Source of the DNA: Kribbella soli
Lineage (GTDB): Bacteria > Actinomycetota > Actinomycetes > Propionibacteriales > Kribbellaceae
Assembly (NCBI RefSeq): GCF_004331345.1
Contig: NZ_SJJZ01000001.1
Location: 930,001-994,000, forward strand
Length of the DNA stretch: 64,000 nucleotides
Reading direction: 5' to 3'
Shown: positions 1 through 8,019 of the stretch, in pieces
Numbering within the stretch: the stretch's first letter is position 1
How the letters are laid out: each line of letters starts with the position of its first letter
The notes under the pieces: generated by a model
Seen by the model: only the letters and a program-made list of their open reading frames with translations
Database searches by the model: none
Told to the model about the DNA's origin: nothing
Made by a program: the position numbers and the translations under genes

Positions 1-1
1 G

Positions 2-2215
2 CTCGGTGAACTGCTCCGGCGACGACCTGACCTGGCGCTGCCGATTCCGGCCGACACCGGGCAGTTGGCTGCGCGGGTGACGAGCAACGCGTCGGCGGCA
101 CGGGCGATCAACCGGCTGGACGAGTTCGGTGTGGACCTCTTGGAGTCGCTGTCCGCGCTGCCGGAGCCGGTGGACGTGAAGTTGCTGTCGCTGGGTGTCG
201 GCCAGCCGGAGGAGGTGGTCCGGCCGCGGGTGAGTGAGCTGCTGGATCTCGCCCTGGTCTGGGGTACCGAGGACGACCTGCGGCCGATCCGTGCGGTGCA
301 CGAGTTGCTGGGACCGACACCGGCTGGGCTCGGTCCGATCACCACGCGACATTTCGGTGATCTGGACCAGCTGATCGACGACGCCGGCCCGGACGCGCGC
401 GCCGTACTCGACAAACTCACCTGGGGTCCGCCGACCGGTTCTGTGGAGAAGGCCGACCGGCCGGTGACGATCGCGTCGGCCCGGACGCCGGTGGAGCGGT
501 TGCTGGCGCGCGGTCTCGTCGTACCCAAGGATGCGAACACAGTCGTGCTGCCGCGCCAGATCGGGCTGCACCTGCGGGGCGGGCGGGTCCTGGCGTCGAC
601 GCGTCCGGTGCCGCCGCCGCTGGACGGTAAGAAGGTGTCGGCTGCTATTGCTGACCGAGCTGCGGCTGGTGCTGCGCTCGACTTGGTGCGGTTGGTTGAC
701 CGGGCTCTGGAGCAGCTGGGGACCGAGCCGCCGCCGGTGCTGCGCACAGGTGGCGTTGGCGTCCGTGAGGTGCGCAGTCTGGCCGGAAAGATCGGTGCGG
801 AAGAGCAGACCGCTGCTGCAGTGCTGGAGATGGCGTACGCCGCTGGTCTCGTTGCTGCCGTGGAAGTGGGAAACAGTGAGCTGTGGCTGCCGACCAGTGC
901 CTACGACGACTGGCTGGAGCTGGACCTGGCGCATCGATGGGCTCAGCTCGTCATGGCGTGGTTCTCAGGCCTCAGGGCGATCGGACTGATCGGGCGGCGG
1001 GACAGCACGGGCAGTACTGCGGCTGCGCGGGAGCGGCTGATCAACGCGTTGGCACCGGACCTGGAGCGGTTGCTGGCACCGGAGATCCGAGTGCTGGCGT
1101 TGCAGGCGCTGGCTGAGGCTGGTGCGGGTAATGCGCCGGCTCCGGAGACTGTGGTGATGTGGGTGGCTTGGCATCGTCCACGCCGCGGCGGGCAGTTCCG
1201 GGACGACCTGGTCCAGTGGAGCGTGTCAGAGGCCGCACTGCTCGGGCTGACCGGGTTGGGCGCGTTGGCGGCACATGCGAAGCCGTTGCTGGGACCAGAG
1301 CCGACTGCTGACGAGCTGGCCGAAGCGATCAGTTCGCTGATGCCACAGCCGGTGTCTGAGGTGCTGCTGCAGGCAGACCTCACCGCGGTGGCTCCTGGCC
1401 CGTTGGTGCGGACCGTGCAGGACGAGCTGTCGGCCATGGCGGACGTGGAGTCGGACGGTGGCGCTGGCGTCTACCGGTTCAGTGAGAGCTCGGTGCGTCG
1501 TGCTTTCGACCTCGGGCGTACCGCGGAGCAGCTGCACGCGTGGTTGGCGGAGCATTCGCGTACGCCGGTGCCTCAGCCGCTGGCGTACCTGGTCGACGAC
1601 GTTGCCCGACGGCACGGCGTACTGCGGCTGGGGACTGCGTCGACGTACCTGCGGTGTGATGACGAGAACGTGCTGACCCAGCTGCTCAACTCGAACCTGC
1701 CCGGTGTGCGGTTCCGTCGGTTGGCTCCGACCGTGGTGGTGTCGCCTTCACCGCCGGACATGGTGCTCAGCCGGTTGCGGGACGCTGGGTTGGCTCCGCT
1801 GGCCGAGACGTTCGACGGTGCGTTGCACGTGACCGGTGCGCCGCGGCGTGGCGAGGCGCCGCGTCGACGGACCAGCCGGGACTTCAACGAGAGCGCGTTC
1901 GATCTGACCGACGACCAGGTGAAGGCGGTCATCGAAAAGGTCCGCGCCGGCGACCGGATCGCCGCCGAACGCCCCGATGACGACGGCCTGGTCGAACCCG
2001 CCGCCCCCGCCGAAACCATCGCCGTCCTCACCAACGCCGCCGAGGCCCACACCCGCACCTGGATCGCGTACGTCGACCACAACGGCCACTCCTCGGAACG
2101 CATCGTAGAACCCGTCCGAGTAGCCGACGGCTGGCTCACCGCCTACGACGACACCACCGAAACCCCCCGCACCTACGCCCTCCACCGAATCTCCACAGCC
2201 CGCCCCGTCGAGTGA
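2..2215 (+). CDS. helicase-associated domain protein, 5' partial
   Basis: The reading frame is open to the left edge of the window. The first residues, LGELLRRRPDLALPIPAD, look like the usual N-terminal region of actinobacterial proteins with an XPB/Ssl2-like helicase C-terminal domain (Helicase_C_3), so the true start lies upstream and the TTG at 65 is not needed. No Walker A or DEAD-type motif is visible, so this is not itself an obvious ATPase. The region around residues 490-600 (YLVDDVARRHGVLRLG, then TYLRCDDENVLTQLL) is the helicase-C-like part, and the last 60 residues resemble a WYL-like fold. It lies 75 bases upstream of an XPB-type helicase in the same direction; a joint role in DNA repair is inferred from family and position. 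Confidence 0.85.
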   Translation, partial: LGELLRRRPDLALPIPADTGQLAARVTSNASAARAINRLDEFGVDLLESLSALPEPVDVKLLSLGVGQPEEVVRPRVSELLDLALVWGTEDDLRPIRAVHELLGPTPAGLGPITTRHFGDLDQLIDDAGPDARAVLDKLTWGPPTGSVEKADRPVTIASARTPVERLLARGLVVPKDANTVVLPRQIGLHLRGGRVLASTRPVPPPLDGKKVSAAIADRAAAGAALDLVRLVDRALEQLGTEPPPVLRTGGVGVREVRSLAGKIGAEEQTAAAVLEMAYAAGLVAAVEVGNSELWLPTSAYDDWLELDLAHRWAQLVMAWFSGLRAIGLIGRRDSTGSTAAARERLINALAPDLERLLAPEIRVLALQALAEAGAGNAPAPETVVMWVAWHRPRRGGQFRDDLVQWSVSEAALLGLTGLGALAAHAKPLLGPEPTADELAEAISSLMPQPVSEVLLQADLTAVAPGPLVRTVQDELSAMADVESDGGAGVYRFSESSVRRAFDLGRTAEQLHAWLAEHSRTPVPQPLAYLVDDVARRHGVLRLGTASTYLRCDDENVLTQLLNSNLPGVRFRRLAPTVVVSPSPPDMVLSRLRDAGLAPLAETFDGALHVTGAPRRGEAPRRRTSRDFNESAFDLTDDQVKAVIEKVRAGDRIAAERPDDDGLVEPAAPAETIAVLTNAAEAHTRTWIAYVDHNGHSSERIVEPVRVADGWLTAYDDTTETPRTYALHRISTARPVE

Positions 2216-2290
2216 TGGAGGCCGCCAGGTCCTAGCCCGTTTGCGGGGACGAGGCACAATGGAGGGTCGGGGCGAGGATAGGAGTTGCGG

Positions 2291-3931
2291 GTGTCGGACG
2301 GTCCTTTGATCGTGCAGTCGGACAAGACCTTGTTGCTGGAGACGGCGCATGCGGAGGCCAGCGAGTGCCGGAAGGCCATCGCTCCGTTCGCCGAGTTGGA
2401 GCGGGCGCCGGAGCATGTGCACACCTACCGGCTGACACCGCTGGGCCTGTGGAACGCGCGGGCCGCGGGGCATGACGCCGAGCAGGTGATCGACGTACTG
2501 CTGCGCTACAGCCGGTACCCGGTCCCCCACTCGTTGCTGGTCGACATCGCGGAGACGCTGGACCGGTACGGGCGGCTGCGGCTGGAGAAGCACCCGCAGC
2601 ACGGTCTGGTGCTGGTGACGACCGACCGGCCGGTGCTGGAAGAGGTAATGCGCAGCAACAAGGTGAAGCCCATGCTGGGCGCCCGGCTCGACGACGACAC
2701 CGTCCTGGTGCACCCGTCGGAGCGCGGTCACCTCAAGCAGACCCTGCTAAAGATCGGCTGGCCCGCTGAGGACCTGGCCGGGTACGTCGACGGCGAGGCA
2801 CACCAGATCGACCTGGTGACCGACGGCTGGGAGCTGCGCCCGTACCAGGAGCAGGCGACCGACTCGTTCTGGCACGGCGGCTCAGGTGTCGTCGTACTCC
2901 CCTGTGGCGCCGGCAAGACGATCGTCGGCGCGGCCGCGATGGCGCAGGCGTCCGCGACCACGCTGATCCTGGTCACCAACACCGTGTCCGCGCGGCAGTG
3001 GAAGGACGAGCTGCTGAAGCGCACCAGCCTCACCGAGGAGGAGATCGGCGAGTACTCCGGTGCGCGCAAGGAGATCCGGCCGGTGACGATCGCGACGTAC
3101 CAGGTGATGACGACGCGCCGGAAGGGTGTCTACACGCACCTGGAGCTGTTCGACGCGCGCGACTGGGGCCTGATCGTGTACGACGAGGTGCACCTGCTGC
3201 CCGCGCCGATCTTCCGGATGACCGCCGACCTGCAGACCCGGCGCCGGCTCGGACTGACCGCGACGCTGGTCCGCGAGGACGGCCGCGAGGGCGACGTGTT
3301 CTCCCTGATCGGCCCCAAGCGGTACGACGCACCGTGGAAGGACATCGAGTCGCAGGGCTGGATCGCGCCGGCGGACTGCATCGAGGTGCGCGTGGATCTC
3401 GAGCAGACCGAGCGGTTCGTGTACGCGACCGCCGAGCCCGAGGACCGCTACCGCCTGGCCGCCTCCACCCCGGCGAAGTCGAAGCTGGTACGACGGATCG
3501 CCGAGCACCACGCCGACGAGCCGCTGCTCGTCATCGGTCAGTACATCGACCAGCTGGACGAGCTGGGTGAACGCCTGGAGTGCCCGGTGATCAAGGGCGA
3601 GACCACGGTGAAGGAACGGCAACGTCTGTTCCAGGCGTTCCGCACCGGTGAGATCAAGCGGCTGGTGGTCAGCAAGGTCGCCAACTTCTCCATCGATCTC
3701 CCAGAGGCGTCGGTCGCCATCCAGGTCTCCGGCACCTTCGGCTCCCGCCAGGAAGAAGCCCAACGCCTCGGCCGAGTCCTCCGCCCCAAAGGCGACGGCC
3801 GCACCGCCCGCTTCTACTCCATAGTCGCAAGAGACACGATCGACGCAGAATTCGCCGCCCACCGCCAACGCTTCCTAGCCGAACAGGGCTACGCCTACAC
3901 AATCGTGGACGCGGAGAACCTGTTTGCGTGA
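2291..3931 (+). CDS. XPB-type superfamily II DNA repair helicase
   Basis: ATP-dependent 3'-5' DNA helicase of the bacterial XPB/Rad25 family, 546 residues. Visible motifs in order: Walker A VVLPCGAGKTIVG (about residue 200), DEVH box in VYDEVHLLPAP, motif III LGLTATLVRED, and the C-terminal motif VI AQRLGRVLRPKG. The N-terminus begins SDGPLIVQSDKTLLLE, typical for the family. GTG at 2291 is preferred because AGGAG at 2280-2284 sits six bases upstream; a TTG at 2285 would touch the ribosome site. The gene follows the helicase-associated protein and probably shares its transcript. The 3' end runs directly into a 102-bp inverted-repeat element that may act as terminator. Confidence 0.95.
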   Translation: MSDGPLIVQSDKTLLLETAHAEASECRKAIAPFAELERAPEHVHTYRLTPLGLWNARAAGHDAEQVIDVLLRYSRYPVPHSLLVDIAETLDRYGRLRLEKHPQHGLVLVTTDRPVLEEVMRSNKVKPMLGARLDDDTVLVHPSERGHLKQTLLKIGWPAEDLAGYVDGEAHQIDLVTDGWELRPYQEQATDSFWHGGSGVVVLPCGAGKTIVGAAAMAQASATTLILVTNTVSARQWKDELLKRTSLTEEEIGEYSGARKEIRPVTIATYQVMTTRRKGVYTHLELFDARDWGLIVYDEVHLLPAPIFRMTADLQTRRRLGLTATLVREDGREGDVFSLIGPKRYDAPWKDIESQGWIAPADCIEVRVDLEQTERFVYATAEPEDRYRLAASTPAKSKLVRRIAEHHADEPLLVIGQYIDQLDELGERLECPVIKGETTVKERQRLFQAFRTGEIKRLVVSKVANFSIDLPEASVAIQVSGTFGSRQEEAQRLGRVLRPKGDGRTARFYSIVARDTIDAEFAAHRQRFLAEQGYAYTIVDAENLFA

Positions 3932-3932
3932 T

Positions 3933-4034
3933 GTGCAAGGTCGACAGGAGATGTCGGAGTCAACAGTTCGTCGCCACGCTCAGCGCCTGCGGTTTCAGGC
4001 GGGGTTCGAGGGACATCTCCTGTCGAGGTTGTAC
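3933..4034. repeat. 102-bp inverted-repeat element, copy 1
   Basis: The two ends, 3933-3956 and 4011-4034, form an imperfect inverted repeat built on CGACAGGAGATGTC and its complement. The whole segment has the same length (102 bp) and end sequence as a second copy at 4950-5051, and both copies carry ACGCTCAG at the same internal offset. It lies between the convergent ends of the XPB helicase and the DUF559-type gene, so it could serve as a bidirectional terminator. Mobile origin (MITE-like) is inference. Confidence 0.7.
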
Positions 4035-4038
4035 GCAG

Positions 4039-4899
4039 TCAGCCCGCAAGACGCCGAGCCAACGCGGCCCGGACGGTCGCGACAACCCAGGCCGGGTCTC
4101 CGACGACCTGCTCGTAGGTGAACCGGAGCACGAGCCACCCTGCCGCCACCAACTCGTCGTACCGGTGGCAGTCAGCGGCAAAGTCCCGCCGAGATCCGTG
4201 GAACTCGAAGCCCTCCGCCTCGATGGCCAACCGGGCCTTTCTGTGCCCGAGATCAACCCTGGCCCGAAACGGCCCATGAGTCACCAGGACCTGCGGTTCG
4301 AAGCCGTTGATGCCCGCACTGATCAGAAGTGCCCGGAGCATTGACTCGAGGAAGCTGTCCGAGAGGCGAGTCGCAGCTGCGGCTGTCTTGCGCGCGTTCG
4401 GACAGCCGTAGCCACCCATCGCGGCAGTAGCGGCAAGGAGCTCGTCCTGGCCGAGCCTGCCGGTGGCGAGGGCTGCGTCCGCCACCGCCAATGCCTCGTT
4501 GAACGGGAGGATGCGGGAGCAGTCGACGACGGTCCGCAGCAGTGAGGTCAGCCGGTTCCGGCGCTCACCGGAGCTGGTTTCAGCCCAATGCAGGACGGCG
4601 GGTGGTCCCGGACGCGGGCGGCGTTTGGGCGGGACGATGATGTGGGGCTTCGGCGGTGTCAGCAGCAACGGAAGCCCCAGCGACTTCGCGGCACTCACGT
4701 GCGAGAGGACTCCGTCATACGCAAGCACGGCCGCCTCGTCGACTGGAAGGCCAGGCAGCGCATAGATCCCCAGCGCGATCCGCTGCACCTCGCCCCGCTC
4801 CAGCGCAGCCTCGACGGCGCGGCGGGAGGTCGCCCCGACCAGCTCGGCCCGGGTCGCCCAGCCGCCGTGGCGCGCGAGGACCTCACCGACCGGTTCCAT
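4039..4899 (-). CDS. AbiEi-antitoxin-like / DUF559 (Vsr-like) domain protein
   Basis: About 286 residues. The N-terminus (MEPVGEVLARHGGWATRAELVGATSRRAVEAALERG, residues 1-36 approximately) is the winged-helix start seen in type IV AbiEi-like antitoxins. The C-terminus has the DUF559 / Vsr-like nuclease pattern IEAEGFEFHGSRRDFAADC followed by RYDELVAAGWLVLRFTYEQV, with acidic, His and Arg residues in place. Start ATG at 4899 is chosen because the conserved N-terminus begins there; a longer frame to 4989 would read through the upstream repeat element. No partner toxin gene lies next to it. Such proteins are common in actinobacteria and their function is not established. The gene is bracketed by two copies of the 102-bp repeat, a sign of possible joint mobility. 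Confidence 0.7.
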   Translation of the reverse strand: MEPVGEVLARHGGWATRAELVGATSRRAVEAALERGEVQRIALGIYALPGLPVDEAAVLAYDGVLSHVSAAKSLGLPLLLTPPKPHIIVPPKRRPRPGPPAVLHWAETSSGERRNRLTSLLRTVVDCSRILPFNEALAVADAALATGRLGQDELLAATAAMGGYGCPNARKTAAAATRLSDSFLESMLRALLISAGINGFEPQVLVTHGPFRARVDLGHRKARLAIEAEGFEFHGSRRDFAADCHRYDELVAAGWLVLRFTYEQVVGDPAWVVATVRAALARRLAG

Positions 4900-4949
4900 C
4901 CGAGGATGGTGCCTCAGATGGGTCGACCGGTGATTTGGCTTATCCACAG

Positions 4950-5051
4950 GGGCAAGCTCGACAGGACATGTCCCGGCCCGAGGGGGCAATACACGCTCAG
5001 CTGGCTAGCAGATGCTCTTCAGTGGACGTATACGTCCTGTCGAGCTTGCAC
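4950..5051. repeat. 102-bp inverted-repeat element, copy 2
   Basis: Second copy of the element at 3933-4034. Its ends are a perfect 16-bp inverted repeat, GCAAGCTCGACAGGAC at 4952-4967 and the complement at 5034-5049. The left end also contains the 10-bp palindrome GGACATGTCC. Copy 2 lies between the 5' end of the DUF559-type gene and the 3' end of the GntR regulator. It could hold the promoter of the former and terminate the latter. The gap 4900-4949 shows nothing else. Confidence 0.7.
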
Positions 5052-5054
5052 GCG

Positions 5055-5765
5055 CTATTCGCCGAGGCGGGTGTGGATGCCGTTGAAGTGGCGTTTCATG
5101 GAGTGGGCGTAGGTGTCGGGGTTGGCTGACTCGAGGGCGTTCAGGAGGTCTCGGTGCCAGGCGGCGGCGTCGGCGGGGGTGTAGCGGGCGCCTGGGAGGC
5201 GGGCGTCCACCTGGGCGAAGGTTCGCCAGAAGACCGAGAGTAGGTCTATGACCAGGGCGTTGCCCAACGGTTCGTAGAGGGCTTGGTGGAAGGCCCAGTC
5301 CTCGTCGGGGAAGTAGTTGCCTTCGGCGGCCTTGGCTTCCATGCGTTCGACGATCGGTTCGAGGGCGTCGTACCCGTGCTGCTTGAAGTGGCCGACCACG
5401 TCGTCGGCCAGGCCGACCTCGATGGCCTGGCGGACCTCCAGGACGTTCTGGACGTCGCGGAGGTCGCCGGCCATCGACTGGGACATGCGGAACGCGAGGC
5501 CGTCCTCCAGGGACTGCAGGTTCACCTCGCCGACGTACGTGCCGTACCCGTGCCGGATCTCGATGATGCCGACCGCCTGCAGCGCCTTCATCGCCTCGCG
5601 CAGCGGGTGCCGGCCGACGCCCAGCTGCGCCATCAGGTCCTGCTCGTTGGGCAGCGGGTCACCCGCCTTCAGGCCGCGTTCCAGGATGTACGACTTCATC
5701 GCGTCCCGGATAAAAGACTGATTCCCTGCCGCACCACGTGCCCGGCTGAGCCCACCCGTTGTCAC
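5055..5765 (-). CDS. GntR-family (FadR/FCD) transcriptional regulator
   Basis: Predicted DNA-binding regulator of 236 residues. A winged helix lies in the first 75 residues (SFIRDAMKSYILERGLKAGDPLPNEQDLMAQLGVGRHPLREAMKALQAVGII) and is followed by an all-helical FCD ligand domain with the metal-binding type His residues in FHQALYEPLGN, AAAWHRDLLNALE and MKRHFNGIH. The GTG at 5765 is preferred because AGGGAGG lies six bases upstream; a longer frame to 5873 would run into the palindromic element. It lies downstream of the sialidase and lyase genes on the same strand. It is the obvious candidate for controlling the sialidase/transport island, possibly through the palindrome at 7968-7987 (inference). 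Confidence 0.9.
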   Translation of the reverse strand: MTTGGLSRARGAAGNQSFIRDAMKSYILERGLKAGDPLPNEQDLMAQLGVGRHPLREAMKALQAVGIIEIRHGYGTYVGEVNLQSLEDGLAFRMSQSMAGDLRDVQNVLEVRQAIEVGLADDVVGHFKQHGYDALEPIVERMEAKAAEGNYFPDEDWAFHQALYEPLGNALVIDLLSVFWRTFAQVDARLPGARYTPADAAAWHRDLLNALESANPDTYAHSMKRHFNGIHTRLGE

Positions 5766-5784
5766 TGCCGGCCTCCCTTTGGCT

Positions 5785-5949
5785 AGGGGGTGTCTGATGG
5801 TTCCACGCCGTAGCGAGCAGGTGCTCAGTGCGGTAGCTCGGCGTGCGGGGGCGAAGGTCTCGATGCGGAGCATCGTGGCCTTTGCACCCGTGCGGCGAGG
5901 TGCCGTGCTGAGTACCGCGCAGTAGGCGTGGAACCATCAGACACCCCCT
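5785..5949. repeat. 165-bp palindromic (MITE-like) element
   Basis: The ends are a perfect 25-bp inverted repeat: 5785-5809 begins AGGGGGTGTCTGATGG and 5925-5949 is its exact complement. Pairing continues inward with mismatches (GGTGCTCAGTGCGGTA at 5820-5835 against 5901-5916), so the RNA would fold into one long hairpin. It fills the space between the lyase stop and the ribosome site of the GntR gene. No clear target-site duplication is seen (CTA on the left, TTG on the right). It could be a non-autonomous mobile element or an intercistronic hairpin that lowers regulator expression. Confidence 0.75.
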
Positions 5950-5957
5950 TGGACCGC

Positions 5958-6893
5958 TCAGTGTAATCCGGCGCGGTCCAGCAACGGCCGGACCGCGGCG
6001 ATCTCCGTGTCGTTCAACGGGATGGAGGGGTACGCCGTGACCGGGCAGTCGATCACGCCCAACAGGTAGAGCCCGGCTTTGAACGCACCGAGCGCAGCCG
6101 AACTGGCCCCCATCCGCGACCGGTCCGCCACGTTGATGATGTCGAACAGCCGGAACAACCGGTCCTGCTCAGCCCGCGCCGCAGCCGAGTCACCGGCCAC
6201 CGCAGCCTTGAACAACCGCGCATACCCGGCCGGATCCACGTTCCCCAGACCAGGTACGACGCCGTCCACGCCGAACGCCAGCGCCGAGTCGACCGTCACC
6301 TCGGAGCCCGTCATGATCACGAAGTCGTCGAGCGCCTTCTCCCGACGGGAGAGCACCAGCTCTCGCAGCGACGTCTCCTGCCCGGACGAGTCCTTCACAC
6401 CGGCAATCACACCCTGCTCACCAAGAGACAGAACCAGAGCAGCCGGGAGCTTGGTGCCCGCCCGCGGCGGGATGTCGTACGCGTAGAGGGGCGTGTCGCC
6501 CGCAAGCGACGCCAGCCGCACAAAGTGGCGCTCGATCTCAGCAGGGTGAGTGGCGGCGTAGAACGGAGCCGTGGCGACGATGCCGTCCACACCAGCCTTC
6601 AACGCGGCAGAAACATGCGCAGCGACCCGATTGGTCGACGTGTCGATAACACCGGCCAGCACCGGCACCTGTCCGGCCACCTCCGCGACGGTCGTCTCCA
6701 GCACGACCTGCCGCTGCTCGTCGGTCAGAAACGTGCCCTCGCCGGAGGTGCCGAGCACGAACACCCCGTCCACACCCCCTGTCAACTGGTACTGGATCAG
6801 CCGGGCCAGCGATGCGGTGTCGACGTCGTACGACGGGGTGAGCGGGGTGACCAGCGGAGGTACGACGCCGGTCAGATGGGCGGATGCGGTCAA
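5958..6893 (-). CDS. DapA/NanA-family aldolase (probable N-acetylneuraminate-type lyase)
   Basis: Class I aldolase of the dihydrodipicolinate synthase / N-acetylneuraminate lyase family, about 311 residues. The family signatures are clear: the GTSGEG substrate loop near residue 48, the YAYDIPPRAG strand with the catalytic Tyr, and the Schiff-base Lys in VIAGVKDSSGQETSL. TTG at 6893 is preferred, with TTGGGAG five bases upstream; TTG at 6911 would give six more residues and overlap the sialidase stop. Translation is probably coupled to the upstream sialidase gene. The neighbouring sialidase and sugar transporter favour a sialic-acid or related keto-sugar-acid lyase over lysine biosynthesis; the exact substrate cannot be read from the sequence. 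Confidence 0.85.
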   Translation of the reverse strand: MTASAHLTGVVPPLVTPLTPSYDVDTASLARLIQYQLTGGVDGVFVLGTSGEGTFLTDEQRQVVLETTVAEVAGQVPVLAGVIDTSTNRVAAHVSAALKAGVDGIVATAPFYAATHPAEIERHFVRLASLAGDTPLYAYDIPPRAGTKLPAALVLSLGEQGVIAGVKDSSGQETSLRELVLSRREKALDDFVIMTGSEVTVDSALAFGVDGVVPGLGNVDPAGYARLFKAAVAGDSAAARAEQDRLFRLFDIINVADRSRMGASSAALGAFKAGLYLLGVIDCPVTAYPSIPLNDTEIAAVRPLLDRAGLH

Positions 6894-6907
6894 GGGGTCT
6901 CCCAACC

Positions 6908-7972
6908 TCAAAGGGCGAATGTGGCGAAGCGCAAGGTCGCGAACGAGGACGTCTCACCGGCCTCGTAGAAGATCCCGATCGAGCCGTCGGGCAGCAGCAC
7001 CAGGTCGGAGTACCCGGCCATGCCCTCGTGCACGACCAGAGCCGGCTTCCAGGACGCACCGGAATCCGCGCTGACGAAAACGGTCAGTTCCCGGCGCGAT
7101 GTGGGATTCACCGGCGTGGACAACAGCAACCGCCCGTCCGGCAGGCAGAGCACGCTGCCCTGGATACCGGGTGCGGTGATCTCGGGAATGCCGGCGTACG
7201 GCGCATCGAGGGTCTGACCGCCGTCGGACGACCAGGCGTGCACGCGGGCCGGTCCGGTGCCCTGGTGGTTGCGGGCGTTGAAGTACAGCCGTCCGTCCGG
7301 CAGCTCGGCGACGGCGGTCTCGTTCGCGTTGATCTCCGCGCCGTCGTTGCGGTCCACGAAGCCGAGCGACCAGGAAGCACCGCCGTCGTCGCTGTAGATG
7401 CAGTGCCCGCCGTTCAGCCGGATCAGGTCGTCCACCGGCTCGGACGGCACGAAAGAGTGATTGGCCGGTACGACGAGACGCCCGGAGCGCAGCGTGATGC
7501 CGTGGCACGGACCGGTCGCGTACCAGCCCCAGTCACCCGGCTTCACCTGCGCGGTGATCTCGCGAGTCGCACTCCAGGTCGCACCGTCGTCAGCGGACCG
7601 CTGCACGAACACACGACGGCCGGACTCAGGATCGGTGCCCCGTGCAAGCGACATCTCGACCGCATCGGCGCCGTTCTCCACCGTCACCAGCACGATGTCA
7701 CCGCTCGTGGGGTCGACCAACGGAACCGGGTTTCCACAGGTCTTGCCCGGCGCCGCAGACACCACCTGCAGCGGCAGCCAGGTCCGGCCGCCGTCGAGCG
7801 AACGACGCAGTACGACCTCGATCTCCCCTGCGTCACCGGCCCCGTGCAGCCGGCCCTCGCAGAAGGCGAGCACCAGCGAACCCCGCGCCAGGACGGACGG
7901 GATACGGAACGTGTGGTACCCGCTACCGGCAGGGTCGAAGACGATTTCCGTCGCGCCGACTCTTGAAGACAT
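6908..7972 (-). CDS. BNR-repeat sialidase (exo-alpha-sialidase family)
   Basis: Predicted six-bladed propeller glycosidase, 354 residues. It shows the family start YHTFRIPSV (FRIP motif with the first catalytic Arg), repeated Asp-boxes SLDGGRTW, SADDGATW, SDDGGASW and SADSGASW, and the late GYSDLVLLPDGSIGIFYEAG block expected to hold the catalytic Tyr and Glu. There is no signal peptide, so cytoplasmic action on imported oligosaccharides is likely. The ATG at 7972 has no ribosome site and lies inside the palindrome 7968-7987, so the message may be leaderless. It heads a unit with the NanA-type lyase and perhaps the GntR regulator, divergent from the transport genes. Confidence 0.88.
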   Translation of the reverse strand: MSSRVGATEIVFDPAGSGYHTFRIPSVLARGSLVLAFCEGRLHGAGDAGEIEVVLRRSLDGGRTWLPLQVVSAAPGKTCGNPVPLVDPTSGDIVLVTVENGADAVEMSLARGTDPESGRRVFVQRSADDGATWSATREITAQVKPGDWGWYATGPCHGITLRSGRLVVPANHSFVPSEPVDDLIRLNGGHCIYSDDGGASWSLGFVDRNDGAEINANETAVAELPDGRLYFNARNHQGTGPARVHAWSSDGGQTLDAPYAGIPEITAPGIQGSVLCLPDGRLLLSTPVNPTSRRELTVFVSADSGASWKPALVVHEGMAGYSDLVLLPDGSIGIFYEAGETSSFATLRFATFAL

Positions 7973-7987
7973 AGGACGTACTATGTC
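7968..7987. promoter_or_regulatory. 20-bp palindrome in the divergent sialidase/transporter promoter
   Basis: The sequence GACATAGGACGTACTATGTC is a palindrome with one mismatched pair. It lies in the 47-bp gap between the sialidase (left) and the solute-binding protein (right), overlaps the sialidase ATG and contains TACTAT at 7979-7984, a good -10 for the rightward genes. Operator of the nearby GntR regulator is the simplest reading; this is inference. Confidence 0.6.
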
Positions 7988-8019
7988 ATGGTGTGGCCCT
8001 CCGATGGAAGTGAGGCCTC

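Noticed and set aside
2285-2290. TTG start for the XPB helicase
   Set aside because: It abuts the ribosome site AGGAG; GTG at 2291 has correct spacing and gives the usual family N-terminus.
4900-4989. 30-residue N-terminal extension of the DUF559-type protein
   Set aside because: It would be encoded by the 102-bp repeat element and is not part of the AbiEi-like start.
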